NCBI GenBank assembly: GCA_032717465.1
Contig: CM064653.1
Location: 39,747,555 to 39,811,554, forward strand
Length of the DNA: 64,000 nt
Reading direction: 5' to 3'
Origin: Coenobita brevimanus
Lineage: Eukaryota > Arthropoda > Malacostraca > Decapoda > Coenobitidae
In this document: piece by piece, positions 38,464-51,400 of the stretch
How the letters are laid out: each line of letters opens with the position of its first letter
How positions within the stretch are numbered: position 1 is the first letter of the stretch
Translations under genes and position numbers: made by a program
The notes under the pieces: model-generated
Database searches by the model: none
Told to the model about the DNA's origin: nothing
What the model saw: the letters and a program-made list of their open reading frames with translations, nothing else

Positions 38464-39002
38464 TATAAAATCATCATCATTAAGACCTCCTTTCCCACCC
38501 AAGAGCAGGGTGAGGAGTAGCAATGTCCCAACAGCCCAAATTTGCCCAATCCAATAGGTCACGCTTCCTTTCACTCATCATTCAAGCCCCCTGAATCCTG
38601 GCTCTACCAGATACGCCAAAAACATTCACCACGTTCTGTAGCTTCACATAAACGTATCCAATTGAGTCAATCTGGACTCAATCAGTGGTGGATGGGGGTG
38701 CCCATCATCCACTCACTCAATGTATAGTGATGCCATATGAGCTCTACACTGAGTGACAAGCCAAATGGTTTCCTGTACCCAGGAAACCATTTACTACACT
38801 GCATGGTAACCATATAACCAGGGTTTCTGGCAGGGTTAAGTGTCCCCCAGATTCATCCATCCATCTACCATCCAATCCTAAATTGCCCCATGAGGAGCGT
38901 AGGAGCCCACAATCCTCAGTTTCCTTGGATTAATATAATTCCTGTTAAATTTTCTTAGGGCTTCTACCTAAAGATAGGATGAATAAAGGATGACTAGGGC
39001 GA

Positions 39003-39077
<75 letters not shown>

Positions 39078-39180
39078 GAGAGGGGCTGGTCACTCTCATC
39101 TTAAATGTCAGGACCGACTTGCCTAGTTCTGGGCTTTTAAGCTCCTCATGGGGCAACGTAGAATTGGATGATGGCTGGCT

Positions 39181-39219
<39 letters not shown>

Positions 39220-39342
39220 CAGTATATATACATATTAAAAAAAGATAGATTCACTCTCATCTTAAATGTCAGGACCAACTGCCTAGGCCCTGGCTCCTAC
39301 GCTCCTCATGGGACAATGTAGGATTGAATGGATGGATGAAGG

Positions 39343-39380
<38 letters not shown>

Positions 39381-42101
39381 TAAAGATATAACTATATATG
39401 ATAGAATGAAATTGTTCTAATACAGATTCCTGAGATGCAACTCACCTTCTACATGTATTTTGTCTCTACAAAACAAAAAACTATGTGTTGCTCATAATCT
39501 CCATGTTAACTACAGTAAGTAACAACTTGTGTAACTCTATAATTTCATGGCATTTTGACTATTGTATAAGTTTAATGTATGTCACTGAAACAAAAATCTC
39601 TTGGAAGTCTAAGTAAAAAATATCTAGTAGATTAATAGGCTGCTGTACAAGACTTCCCTGACCTGAAATCATACCGGATGTCTCATATTACAGTATGTGA
39701 TTAGATTCAAGGCTTAAGCCTTAAACCAATGCTACCTCTAAGTAATGCTTGTAGGATCTCAAATGCTGGTCTATAATTGATTAGGTTCATCTCTACACTC
39801 TTCATAAACTGGAGTACAGTAACATTTGCTAGTTTTTAATCGTTTATTAACACTCCCTTCTGTAAGGAGTTACTAAGAAATAAGTGGCCAAGACTTTTTT
39901 TTTTTTAACTCTACAGTGAAAGTGATTTCATGGGAGGATTGAGGGGTGTTGCCCATGCTGCCCAAGCAACATTACTGCTTTACCACACTGAAGATTTATC
40001 TACAGTACTTCATCATCATCATCATCATCCAATCCTACGTTGCCTCATAAGGAGCGTACAAGCCTGGGGTTAGGCAAGTTGGTCCTGACATTTAAGATGG
40101 GAGCGACCAGCCTCACTTATCTCTGAGTGGCATTAAGTGAGGAATAAACTCTAACCACCCCTTGGATATAAACCTGCACAGGCTCAATCTGATTGGAGAG
40201 CCTTAATTGCCCACTGAACCAACAGGCGCCATAATTTGGTTACCACTCAGCAAAATAAATAGTTTCCTGGCATACAGGAAGCCATATGGCTTGTCACTCA
40301 GTGCAGAGTCACCTGTAGAAAGAAGGAAGAGTAATGAAGGAAGGAAAGAAAGACAGAAGAGGGTGGAAGGAAAGAAAGAAGAAAGGAAAGGGCAGTCACC
40401 CTAGAGCAGCACTACATCACATGAGTGGATGGTGAGCACCCTCATCTACCACTATAACTACATCTTTTATTAGCTATTACGTATATTTCTCCGAAACAAA
40501 TGTCATCCAAACCATCTTTGGTTGACAAGAGTCACTTAGTTGGCCGCAAGAAACGGGAGGCCAAACCCTCATTACTCTCGAAAGTGATGTGGGCAATATC
40601 TCAGAAACATTCCTGGACCCGCCCCTGGATCTCTCTGACAGGAGGAGGTATGGTAGCTATGGAACACAATTTTGCATGAGAATAAAAATGTCCTCAGTAA
40701 GTAAAGTAGCGAATAAAGATCAATTAAATCTATCATAATATCTGTCCAAACTTAAATTGGTTCGTATTCACTCCCTACCTTCAACTTTATCCAGGTGCGC
40801 AAGGGTGAGACCGAGGGGATTTGGGCGGTGGGGAGAGCGAGTGGCAAATACTCCCACACGGTGACCATCTAGCCTTGGGGGAGATACTTTGGCTTTCTTG
40901 TGCCCTCTCCCATTGCCAGTATTCTTATCAAATACAAAAATTATCCTGTAATAAAGAAATAATTTGTTATATTTCTATCTATCCATTGCCAGATGCCTTA
41001 ATCCTGCATGGGGTGGCCACATACAAAGCGCCTCCATGTCGCCCTGCCATTTCACTGCCCTGCTGCCAAATCACACCCCTCTCTCTCATATACCTCTCCA
41101 CTCCATCCTATAAATTCCATGACATCATCTCTTCATTTTATAATTACTACTGTATTTATATACAATTTCATTCAGCCTGAGTGACTTTTCAAACTAGAGC
41201 AGTTAGCAATAACTTTTATTTACCATTTCACTGGTGCTGGAGTGGGATGCCTTCATGTGGTGGCACTGATATACCTGGTTTGCTTCGGTGCCTGGTTATA
41301 ACATGGATTCCTCAACTACTTCCTTACCTCTCAAAAGGAGGATGGTGGACAGTAAAAGAATGGCAACTTCAAGCTGCACTCCACCAGGTTCATGCCACAG
41401 ATGAACCTGGGGCTAAAACTGCTACTTCTACTGCTACCCCTTCACTACAAAACATCTCCCACAAACTGAACAATACTGTCGTGAGGTAATAGTTTTTATT
41501 TTGTTTATGAAGGCTCCAACATGCTTGCACGCATCGGCCTCGGTCATCTAATGGTGGCTCTCCATGCTGCTTGATCTCTGGCAGCCTCCCTATTTAGTCC
41601 CTTATCCCTGAAGTCACACTCTATGACCTCGTCCCAGGTCTTTTTTGGTCTGCCTCTAGCAACCCTATCCCCAATGCTAATACTTCTCACTTTCTGCACC
41701 CAACTGTGATTCCTCATCCTCTTCACATGCCCAAAACATCTCAATCTACCTCTTCTCATCACAACACCAATACACTCCAGTCTAATCCTTTCAATAAATT
41801 ACCTCACAATATTCAAGGGGTTAAAAGGGGGAAAAAATTAGCTCACTGGAAAAAAAAAAAAAAAAAAAATGCATTTCAGTTTTGTATGTAATGTATGGTA
41901 GTTTGTCATACAAAAAAAATAGTAAACAATAACTTTATAAATATGCAGACAATTCCCTCTCATCTTCAATGTTCAGACCAACTTGCCTAGCCTCGGGCTC
42001 CTACACTTCTCATGGGACAACATAGGATTGGATGATGGATGGATGGATAGACAATTCTTAACTTACACTGCACTAGCAGGGAACCCAGCACTGTCCAGGT
42101 T

Positions 42102-42163
<62 letters not shown>

Positions 42164-42352
42164 TAATAATTTGATTTTACGCCAGGTATCCCCGAAGGGC
42201 TAAGGTGTTGCCCCTGGACTGGAGCGTGTAGCATTTTATGACTGGATGCCCTTCCTGATGTCTACTAATGACCCTTGGGTGGATTCGATTCTCTGACCCT
42301 TCGGTCAGAGTGGAGCGCTCTAACCCATTGAGCCATGGCTGATATATATACA

Positions 42353-42434
<82 letters not shown>

Positions 42435-45400
42435 TACTGGTACATGACTGTGCATACCAGCATTGCCTGAGACAGCCCCCTGTGGGAGACAACTGCTAGG
42501 GTCCCATTTTACCTCTTGGATGTCAAGTTCCTCTTTGGGCCCAAAACCCCGGGGAAATATTCTCCATGGACCTGTTCCTACATGAACCTATTACCCAAAG
42601 ACTTTATTTTCCCACTACCCACCCACCCATCTTTCCCTCCCAGTAACCCACCACACCCATCTAATCCTTCCTACCCAACCCACCCACCCTGCCCACCTTA
42701 TCCATCCACCTATCCACCAAGCTCATTGCAATATATGACTAGCAGGGGTACTTAGCACTCCCAACGTAAAACCCTAAGACTGCATACCAGCACTGTCTGG
42801 ATGGCACCTCCCCCTGTGGGAGAAGATCCTCAGGATCCCATCTTACCTAGTGAACCTATTTTTCTCCTTGGATCCATTCCCCTGGGCTATATTTTATGTG
42901 GACTTATTCTTACCATATTCCCACTACACATCCACCCAACAACCTTGCCTACCCATACCATCTGCTCTGCCCATCCCCACCAATCCATTCACCCATCCAA
43001 CCCAATGCAACTAATACTGATATGGTTGCAGAAGTAAAAAATCTAGAAACTGGATACCATGCTTCCACAATGCTGACTAGATAACAGTATTTCTAATTAG
43101 TTCTATCCTTGGCCATCAGGGGCACCACTTTGGTAACTGTAATGTACACATCTACATTTGTCATAAAAAGTTACACATGTTAGAACTATCCAGAGAGTTG
43201 TATATGCATCCCTCCTTTATCTCTTTACAGGAGACAGACAGACAGACAAACTTTCTCATTTATATCTACTGTATACTGCATATGCAGATGGATGGAATAT
43301 GCAGATTACCCCCTTCCCTGCAATAATGTCTTCAGAGTCTACTCTTGCTTTTTGTTTTTTTTGTCTCTTTGTACTGCACCAAGAGGGTTAATGATGCCTG
43401 AGAAGTTTACCTGTAAATGAAAAGAATTATAAGGTGGCAACCTGTACATACCAGCAATAACAAAGATACAACAGGTCTAAACAGGATGTCCTGAGATACT
43501 GTGGCCATTAAGTGGGCTGAAAATCTTAACTACATACAGTATACACTCATCCTATATATCAGTTTCACATACAATAACTTATTATATGTTAATGATGTGT
43601 TCCAACATATTAATATTTCCCATAAAAGTGGGACTGTAAATTGAAGGAACAGGCAAATCAACTCTACAGATAGCATGGAACTTTAACTGGCTTTTTTTTT
43701 TTTTTTTTAACAGCTGTGACTTTACAGCACACACACACACACATACACACAAAGTAATGAGGACTTTTTGTGAATTTCCCTTCAGTTTTGGGTAGTTTTA
43801 AAATCAGAAAACTTAGCTGGGGTTCCTGGTTTTGTTCAGTGCTGATTAATCTATATCCTGAAGAGGATTCCTGAGACATAAACTACTTTAGAAGAAAGTA
43901 CGATTTGAAAATGAGAGAGAGAGAGAGAGAGAGAGATTAAACCTTTTATCTTACAGCTGGTTTGTTTAAGCCTGACAGAACTTGGCTATTCTCTTAACTT
44001 GAATAGTACACCTTGGTTCCATTCAATTTAATAAGCCTTAAAATTTTAGGTCAGGCATGAATTTCCTTGGCATTTAGTCAAATCAGTCCTCAAACCTGAC
44101 AGCACTGGTTATCAACTGAGCTGCTTCCCTGCCAGGTGAGAACTACCTACCTATCTATTGCCAGATGCCTCAATCCCATAAGGGGTGGCCACAAACAAAT
44201 TGCCTCCATGTTGCCTTGTCCAATGTCATTTCACTGCTCTACTCCCAGCTCACACCCCAATCTCTCATATACCTCTCCACTCCACTCCTCCATCTCATCC
44301 TCAGCCTCCCCCTCCCTCTCCCCCTTTCCCTTCACTCGTATACACTCTCCTTGTCAGTCTCTTGCTCTCCATATGACCAAACCACCTCAATATATTCCTC
44401 CTAGCACTTTCTACCACATCCACATCACAATGCTCCTTCACTTCCTCATTTGTCATTCTGTCTCTTCATGTTACTCCACATACTCTTCCCAAATACCTCA
44501 TTTCCACTACTCTCACTCCTGACTTGTGTCCTTCCAACTCCAAGCTTCACTTCCATACGTCAATACTGTTGTGCAGTGACTTTTTTACTTCCATTCACAC
44601 TTCCCTACCCCTTATCACTGCTTTCAAAGAACCAGCAACCTTTCTTACTAGTTGTACCCTTTCAAGCACTTCACCCTTTAAACTTCCATCTTTACTTATC
44701 GCACCACCCAGCTACTTAAATGCACTCACATTTTCCACTTCCTCCTCATCCAGCCTCACTGTACATTCAGTGGCTTCATTTCTCTCAAAGACCACAACTT
44801 TACTCTTCCCTACATTCACCTTTAGATTCCATTTCTTACACATTCTCCCAGACTCATTCACCAAGCCTTGCAGCTCTACTTTGTCTTTACTTAACAATAC
44901 ACTGTCATCTGCAAACAACAGTACAGGGAGTTTCCAAACACTGCCCTCTCTCACTGGGGTCACTCCAACATCCACTGCCCTATCTTGTACAGTGAACCCC
45001 AACACAATACGAACTCACATGGTGCGAATCACCTACAATGTAAGGTCAACCCAGAAAATGTTTATTTTTAATGAATGTGAAATCTGGGAATTGAGCTTCC
45101 TAACACGTGAATCGGCTGTATGATTCCAAGGCAAAAGCAGACTTCCCGCCATTGCTGCAAGTGTTGGGCTGGACAATGCAAGTCAGTCACACGAAGGCAG
45201 GTGGCTGGCAACAAGCCAGATCCAAAATGGCGGGCGGCTGGCCAGCTATCTGCATGCCATCTACTGACACTCCTGGGTAAAGAGACACTTCTCTTCCATA
45301 TTGCCGCGAGAACACGTGTTGTACCTCGCATCCTGTGGGTCGTTTTAGCATCATCACAGTACCCACATGTTCATCATGGACCCACCAAAGAATTCTAAGA

Positions 45401-48400
45401 GCAAGAGGATCACACTGGAGTTGAAGAGTAAGGTTATTAAAATGAAGCAGGAAGGGAATGGGTACCCACCCTCCTTCCTTCTTAACAAGGCCAGAAGTCA
45501 CTTAAATAAAGGTAGTTGGTGTTCTATTTGTTGTTTTACTTGTTGGTCCAACTAGAAGTAATATCAGACAAAGTATTAGCAGGTTAGAGTAGGCTGGAAG
45601 GGGACCCGAAGACCAAGCTCTGGGTGGGCTGTTCATCACATACAATTTTTCCCATAAGTTCTTTGGTTCACACAATGTAAAACTGTAGAATGCGAGGGTT
45701 TTTGCCGCCCATAAACTCACATTGTGTGAGGGTGCACTGTACCTTTTCTATAACACCATCCACATACAGACTGAACAACCATGGGGACATGACACATCCC
45801 TGTTTCAATCCAATATTCAAACAGAAAAACTCACTCGGTTCACTAGCCACACACACTGCAGCCTTAGCCTCCTAATACATACTCTTCATCGCATTCAACA
45901 ACTTCCCATTTACTCCATATATTCTTAATACTGTTACTTTCCACATTTCTTGTCTATCCACTCTGTCATGTGCTTTCTCCAAATCCATGAAGGCCACATA
46001 CAACTTCTTTCCCTTCTCTAGAAACTTTTCCACTAAAGACCTAAGAATGAATATCTGATCTACACAACCACTTCCCTGCCTAAAATCTCCCTGTTCTTCT
46101 CAAACTAATTTCTCTGTTATTCCCTATCTCTGTCAATAAGTATTCTATCATATACTTTTCCTATTACACTAAGAAGACAAATGCCCCTATGATTACCACA
46201 CAATTCTTTTTCTCCTTTTCTTTTGCACAGGGGAATAATTATTCCTGACTTCCAATCCTCCAGAACTCCATCTTTCTCCCAGGCCAATCTGTACATCTTC
46301 CATATCCATTCTACTACTATCTCTCCCCCATGCTTCAGCATTTCACCACACACTCCATCAATTCCTGGGGCTTCCCCCATTTTGACTTTCTTCATTACTT
46401 CCACTACGTATATCCTACTGATGTCTTCCTCTCTTCTCACCTCCCTCCTTCTCAGCCATTCCCCAGCCACTTATACTCACATTCTTTTTATTCTCTATGT
46501 TCAACAATAAGTTAAAATGTTCTCTCCAACTGCTCACTTTCTCTCCATTCTCCACTAGCAATCTACCATATATATCTTTCACTCCCCAACTTACTTCTTT
46601 ACCACCCTGTCTAACTCTCTTTACCTCTTTCCAGAATATTTTCTTACATTCACTCCACTTTACACTGAAATTCCTTCCAAATTCCTCATCTGCTCTCTTA
46701 TTACTCTCTCTTACTAATCTTGTCACCTCTCTCTTCCTCTCTACATATAACTCCCTGCTCCAGATGGGATTCGATCTCTGGGCCATTAGGAATGCAGGCT
46801 GCCTTAAAGGTGGCAGAAATACAATTCAAAATATGCCACAAGACTGAAAGGGGTTAACTAAAACTCACCACACATGAGAATACTGATCAAGACCTTGGAA
46901 AGCATGCTGGGGATTGTTAAATGTAGATTTCTCGAGCTTGAGCTTTCCACGTGTCAGACTATTCACACTTCCTTGTCGTGGTGTCCCATTTTTAGTCCGG
47001 AACCATGAACTGATGTGCCCTGTGGATGATATGTTGTTATGGGAAAATTTTGGCCCACCTAATCTGCTAACATAATGGTATTATTTATTTTATCTGTGCT
47101 ATCTCTAGACAATTATATTCAGCCCAGGAGAGATATTTCAAACTGGAGGGGTTAGATACAACTTTAACCAACTCTTTCCATACCTGTACTACAGATGAAC
47201 AGTCACTGAACAAAATCATGTAATGATTGCAAAATAATAGTACAAAAGACATCACCAATAAATACTGTACTATGTTGTTGTCTATTAGTACACACAATTG
47301 AACGAAAAATGAACTCTTTCATAGAAGTTTCCCCCAGCTGAATGAAATTGCCTTGAATTAACCACAACCGAATTCATAACTGAACCTCAACCAATAAATG
47401 GGTTAAGTGAGGTATAATTATGAAGTAAATGAAGTACCTCAACCTAAGAGTGTTTTCCTTTAGCTGAATAAAATCATCTGGTATTAGACAGAAAAAGTTT
47501 TAAAAGTGTGCCTCAGCCACTTCACCTTTCACTTTGAGAAGATGCAAATGACTCTCTCAAGCATTCTGACATGAAATACATCATATATAGCATTTGCAAA
47601 AGGTTTCTGGTGGTGAAAATGTTATAAAACTTTAACATCTTCACTACAACGGTTTTTTTTTTTTTTTTATTTATTCATCTCTTTACATAATCTTCATGAC
47701 CATCCTGACCTTTATTCCCACCTAAAGATGGGGTGAGGTAGTAACCAGAAACATGGAAAGGGAAAGCACATATGTGGGAAACCATAAAGAGTATTTCCAG
47801 TGAAATCAGCCACACAATCATTCAAGCCAACAGATTCTGGTTCCATTTCACAAACCTACCAGTTGCACATATTTTTTTCCTTTACAGACATGCACTTCAT
47901 TTACATGTGGTAATGTTCTTCCACTGAAAATGAAGTTAAATGATTATCCATGTCATCTGCTTTTCTGTACTGATATATATTATATCCAACCACCTCCATC
48001 CCTAGTCCATTCCTCAACCTCATCAACTTACATTCCTTGCTTTCTCACAAACTCCTTTACCGTATTATCTGGTAATCTTCCTTTTTCTTGGCCTTCAAGC
48101 ATCCTCCCTCTTTCAAGCTCCCTTACATATACTTTATCAGCATAAATTTTCTTCAAATGACCATACCATCAATTACATTATTATTAACAGACTACCTTAC
48201 ACTTTATCTTTCATGAGTCACTATGTTTCTTATCCTATTCACTCTACTGACAACAAACACAGTCCTTAACAGTCCCACTCTCACTGCTCTCATTACTGAC
48301 TTTTCAAACTCAATCCATACCAAAGTTTAACGGCCAAATGTTCATGTGGGCATTAAATAATCTTCAAGCATTCCTCCTGCAGCCTCCATACTCACACCTC

Positions 48401-51400
48401 TGTTTTGTATCATGGTCATCATGGAACATTTACCTTTCTTCCATGAGTCAATACTTTCCACTTCCCTAACACACTTAATTCTCTATTACTACAGTACAAT
48501 CGGTTGCCTTCCACAGTGGTGCAGATGCATCCAGATGGAGGACCTGACCAGAAGCACAAACATCCCTATATCCTGCCCCCCCACCCCCAACCTCTCAATA
48601 GGAGGATGGTAGGCTGTAGTGTTAGTTTCCTGTGGTTCGCTGGATTCAAGTAAAATTGAGCCTGGAGCTACTCAACTACTATAGCTTCCACTTCTACTAC
48701 TGCACTACAGTCCACAAACTCAATTTTATTAACTTAGGAGGGACAGTACTAGATACAGCCTTCACTAACGTTTGTTATGCAAGAATTGTTTCCTTAAAAA
48801 AAAAAAATAAATAAAAAAAATAAATCAAACTTTAAACTTGATCATACTATAATTCTGCATAAATTTTACAATATGAAACATGTGGCAACACTGTACTGCC
48901 TTCAAGGTGAAGCATGAAATGCAAAATGGCTTAGTTACAGCTGGTTAAAAATGCTTTACACACCATTAAAACCATGATTAAACGAAAGTGAGTGTGGTTG
49001 CTTTCTCCTGACTTTCTAACTGTATCCCAGTGGAACAGGTAACAGCATGTACAGTATAAGAAATAACTTTGATAGCAGTGTGTGTCCTTTTAGATTATTC
49101 TTTTAACACCTTCAAAAGAGTGATGTAGTGTTACTTTTATTTATGCTACCTCCAGATGTTTCTGTTTGCTTTGAAAAAACTATCAGTATAGTCGTAACAT
49201 GTTTAAAAACATTAACCCTTTCACAACCTGGCTTTTCTAATCTGAATAAAACTGTCTGAAGGTAGCAAATATTTAAAGCAGGTCATCAGATTGATGGAGA
49301 TAATGATTCACATTCCATATGACTGGAGATTTCAGATTTCATATAACTTCTTGATCATCATCTGATTCTGCACATAAAATTTCAAAATCCTTGTACTGTA
49401 TATCATTCAGTACTGAAGTGTATGACTACACAGTACTCTTTTCACCTAAACTTGGCCCAGATTTTCATCCCTTTGAAGCTTATTTTGTGGAGCTCGGTGG
49501 AAGAAAAATCAATTTCAGTTATACATCCTCTTCACAGCATTTCTCCATGACTAGCATCATATTCTAATGTTAATCATTAGTTGCAGCTCAACACTGATGA
49601 TGGAGAGATGGCAATTTTTGGCCCAGTTAGAGTAATGGAGTATAGTATACAACACAATTTTATGGTGTAATATGACAATTAAACCACCACGAAAGAGGTA
49701 CTAGGAAGCCTTCTATGCCGTCCAAAATACAGCCCACATGTACCTACCTATTGGTGCCCAGTCATCAAAGAGCTGTGACTTGTTTGCACAGGCATTTTGA
49801 GCTTTTTTCTGATTTCCACCAACAGTCAAAAATTTGTCATCATTCAAAAGCAATTCAAGTCTTGAAACATCTTTTTTATGTTGGGCTTGCAAACTTCGAA
49901 TTGCTTTCCTGAAAATGAGAGAAAAACTTTACACCTGCAGTAAAAAATACAGTAAAGAATTACAGGTATTACAGTATATCATATGACAAACACAAGAAAT
50001 AGTTGTTCCTTGCTCATGAGATAAGTGGAACGAATTACAATACGAACTGTTGTTGTGGGTGCCCCTTCAGCCTCCTCCCACTCATACCCAACTGCATTGG
50101 CAAGTGTCATAGTCTATCACAGTAAGCCGCATGGTAAAACATTACGTAATCACTATCCAAACAATGTACAGTAGTATGGTCAGTTGTACAGGATCAAAAG
50201 AAATGAACAGAAATACGAGGTCTGTTAAGAAATTATCCAACCTAATGCTGAGCTAGGACAACGATCCCCCTCAAAGTAGGCCCCTTCTGACTTCACACAC
50301 ATAGCCCAATATGCTTTCCACTGCCTGAAATATTTTTCAAAGTTGGTTTTCACTATCTCCTGCAAGTGCTTCATTGCGTCCACTATGATCTCTTCTCTCA
50401 GATGAACACTGCTCAAGACATGCTGAAGTGTGCAAATCATGATCCATACCTTCTGAAGACCGTCATCGCTGGAGATATGACTGGGGTGTACAGGTACGAC
50501 CCAGAAACCAAAGCAAAGTCGTCCAAGTGGAAGCATGCAGGGCCACCTCTGGGGGGGGGGGGGAAGCACGACAGGTCCAGCAGCAAAGTGAAATGCACTC
50601 ACATGTTGACAGTTTTTTTGACTGCCATGGTGTTGTGCATCACAAACATGCACCAGACAGTCAGACTGTAAACAAACACTACTCCCTTGACATTATCCAT
50701 CATCTCCATGATGCAGTTCATCAAAAGAGACCAGACCATTAGAAAGCAGCAGGTTCGAAGCAGCATCAACCTACAGCTGTTCAAGTCCAACTGTTACAGA
50801 TTTTTTATGAATGGAGGACACCAGTTTCTGGTGTATGGATTATTATTTTTTTATTCATTTGTTTTTTCTTCCTCTGTTTTGTTATTAAAAAAAAGAAAAA
50901 AAAAAAAAAAAGAAAAAAAAAAAAAAAAAAGCCCCTGTCCATTCTTCTCAACCGATTCTGGAATTTTTGGCCAAGCACAACATCTCGCAGGTCCAGCAGC
51001 CTCCCCACTCACCAGACATGGCTCCATGCAACTTTTGGTTATTCCCCATGCTCAAAACTCCACTGAAGGGTTCCCGATTTGAAACAAAAGGTGAGATCAC
51101 GATGAATGTGATGAAGCACCTGCAGGAGATACCGAAAACCGACTCTGAAAATTGCTTCAAGCAGTGGAAAGAACACCAGGCTACGTGTGTCAAGTCAGAA
51201 GAGGCCTACTTTGAGGGGGATAAGCGTTCTAGCTAAACAGAGTAGCTATTTATTTTTTCAGAGACTATGATTGGATACTTTCTGAACAGACCTCTTAAGC
51301 AAAAAGTTCAGAAAGAATAGTCAGTGAGAAGGATTAGTGGATCCTCCACTCAGCTCTAATGTATATAGGAAAGGGCAAGAAGAAGGCTGTGGATATAACA

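Larger units (their letters stand above)
44150..46765 (-). pseudogene. LINE family A, copy A3, interrupted
   Basis: On minus it begins with [17 protein letters not shown] at about 46760 and runs through [31 protein letters not shown], a [13 protein letters not shown] block, [11 protein letters not shown] (44880-44915) and the usual C-terminus. The 3' end is TTGCCAGATGCC with CTATCTATC at 44147. Several shifts and stops are present. A 750-bp DNA transposon sits in it at 44990-45739. Confidence 0.88.

Noticed and set aside
45068..45501. Frames of 87-104 codons on minus inside the pogo-like element
   Set aside because: The recognisable transposase remnant is on the plus strand at 45376-45555; the minus frames lack any motif.
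50225..50653. 142-codon minus frame taken as one protein
   Set aside because: It joins an inverted mariner C-terminus to the antisense of the mariner middle region; not a real gene.
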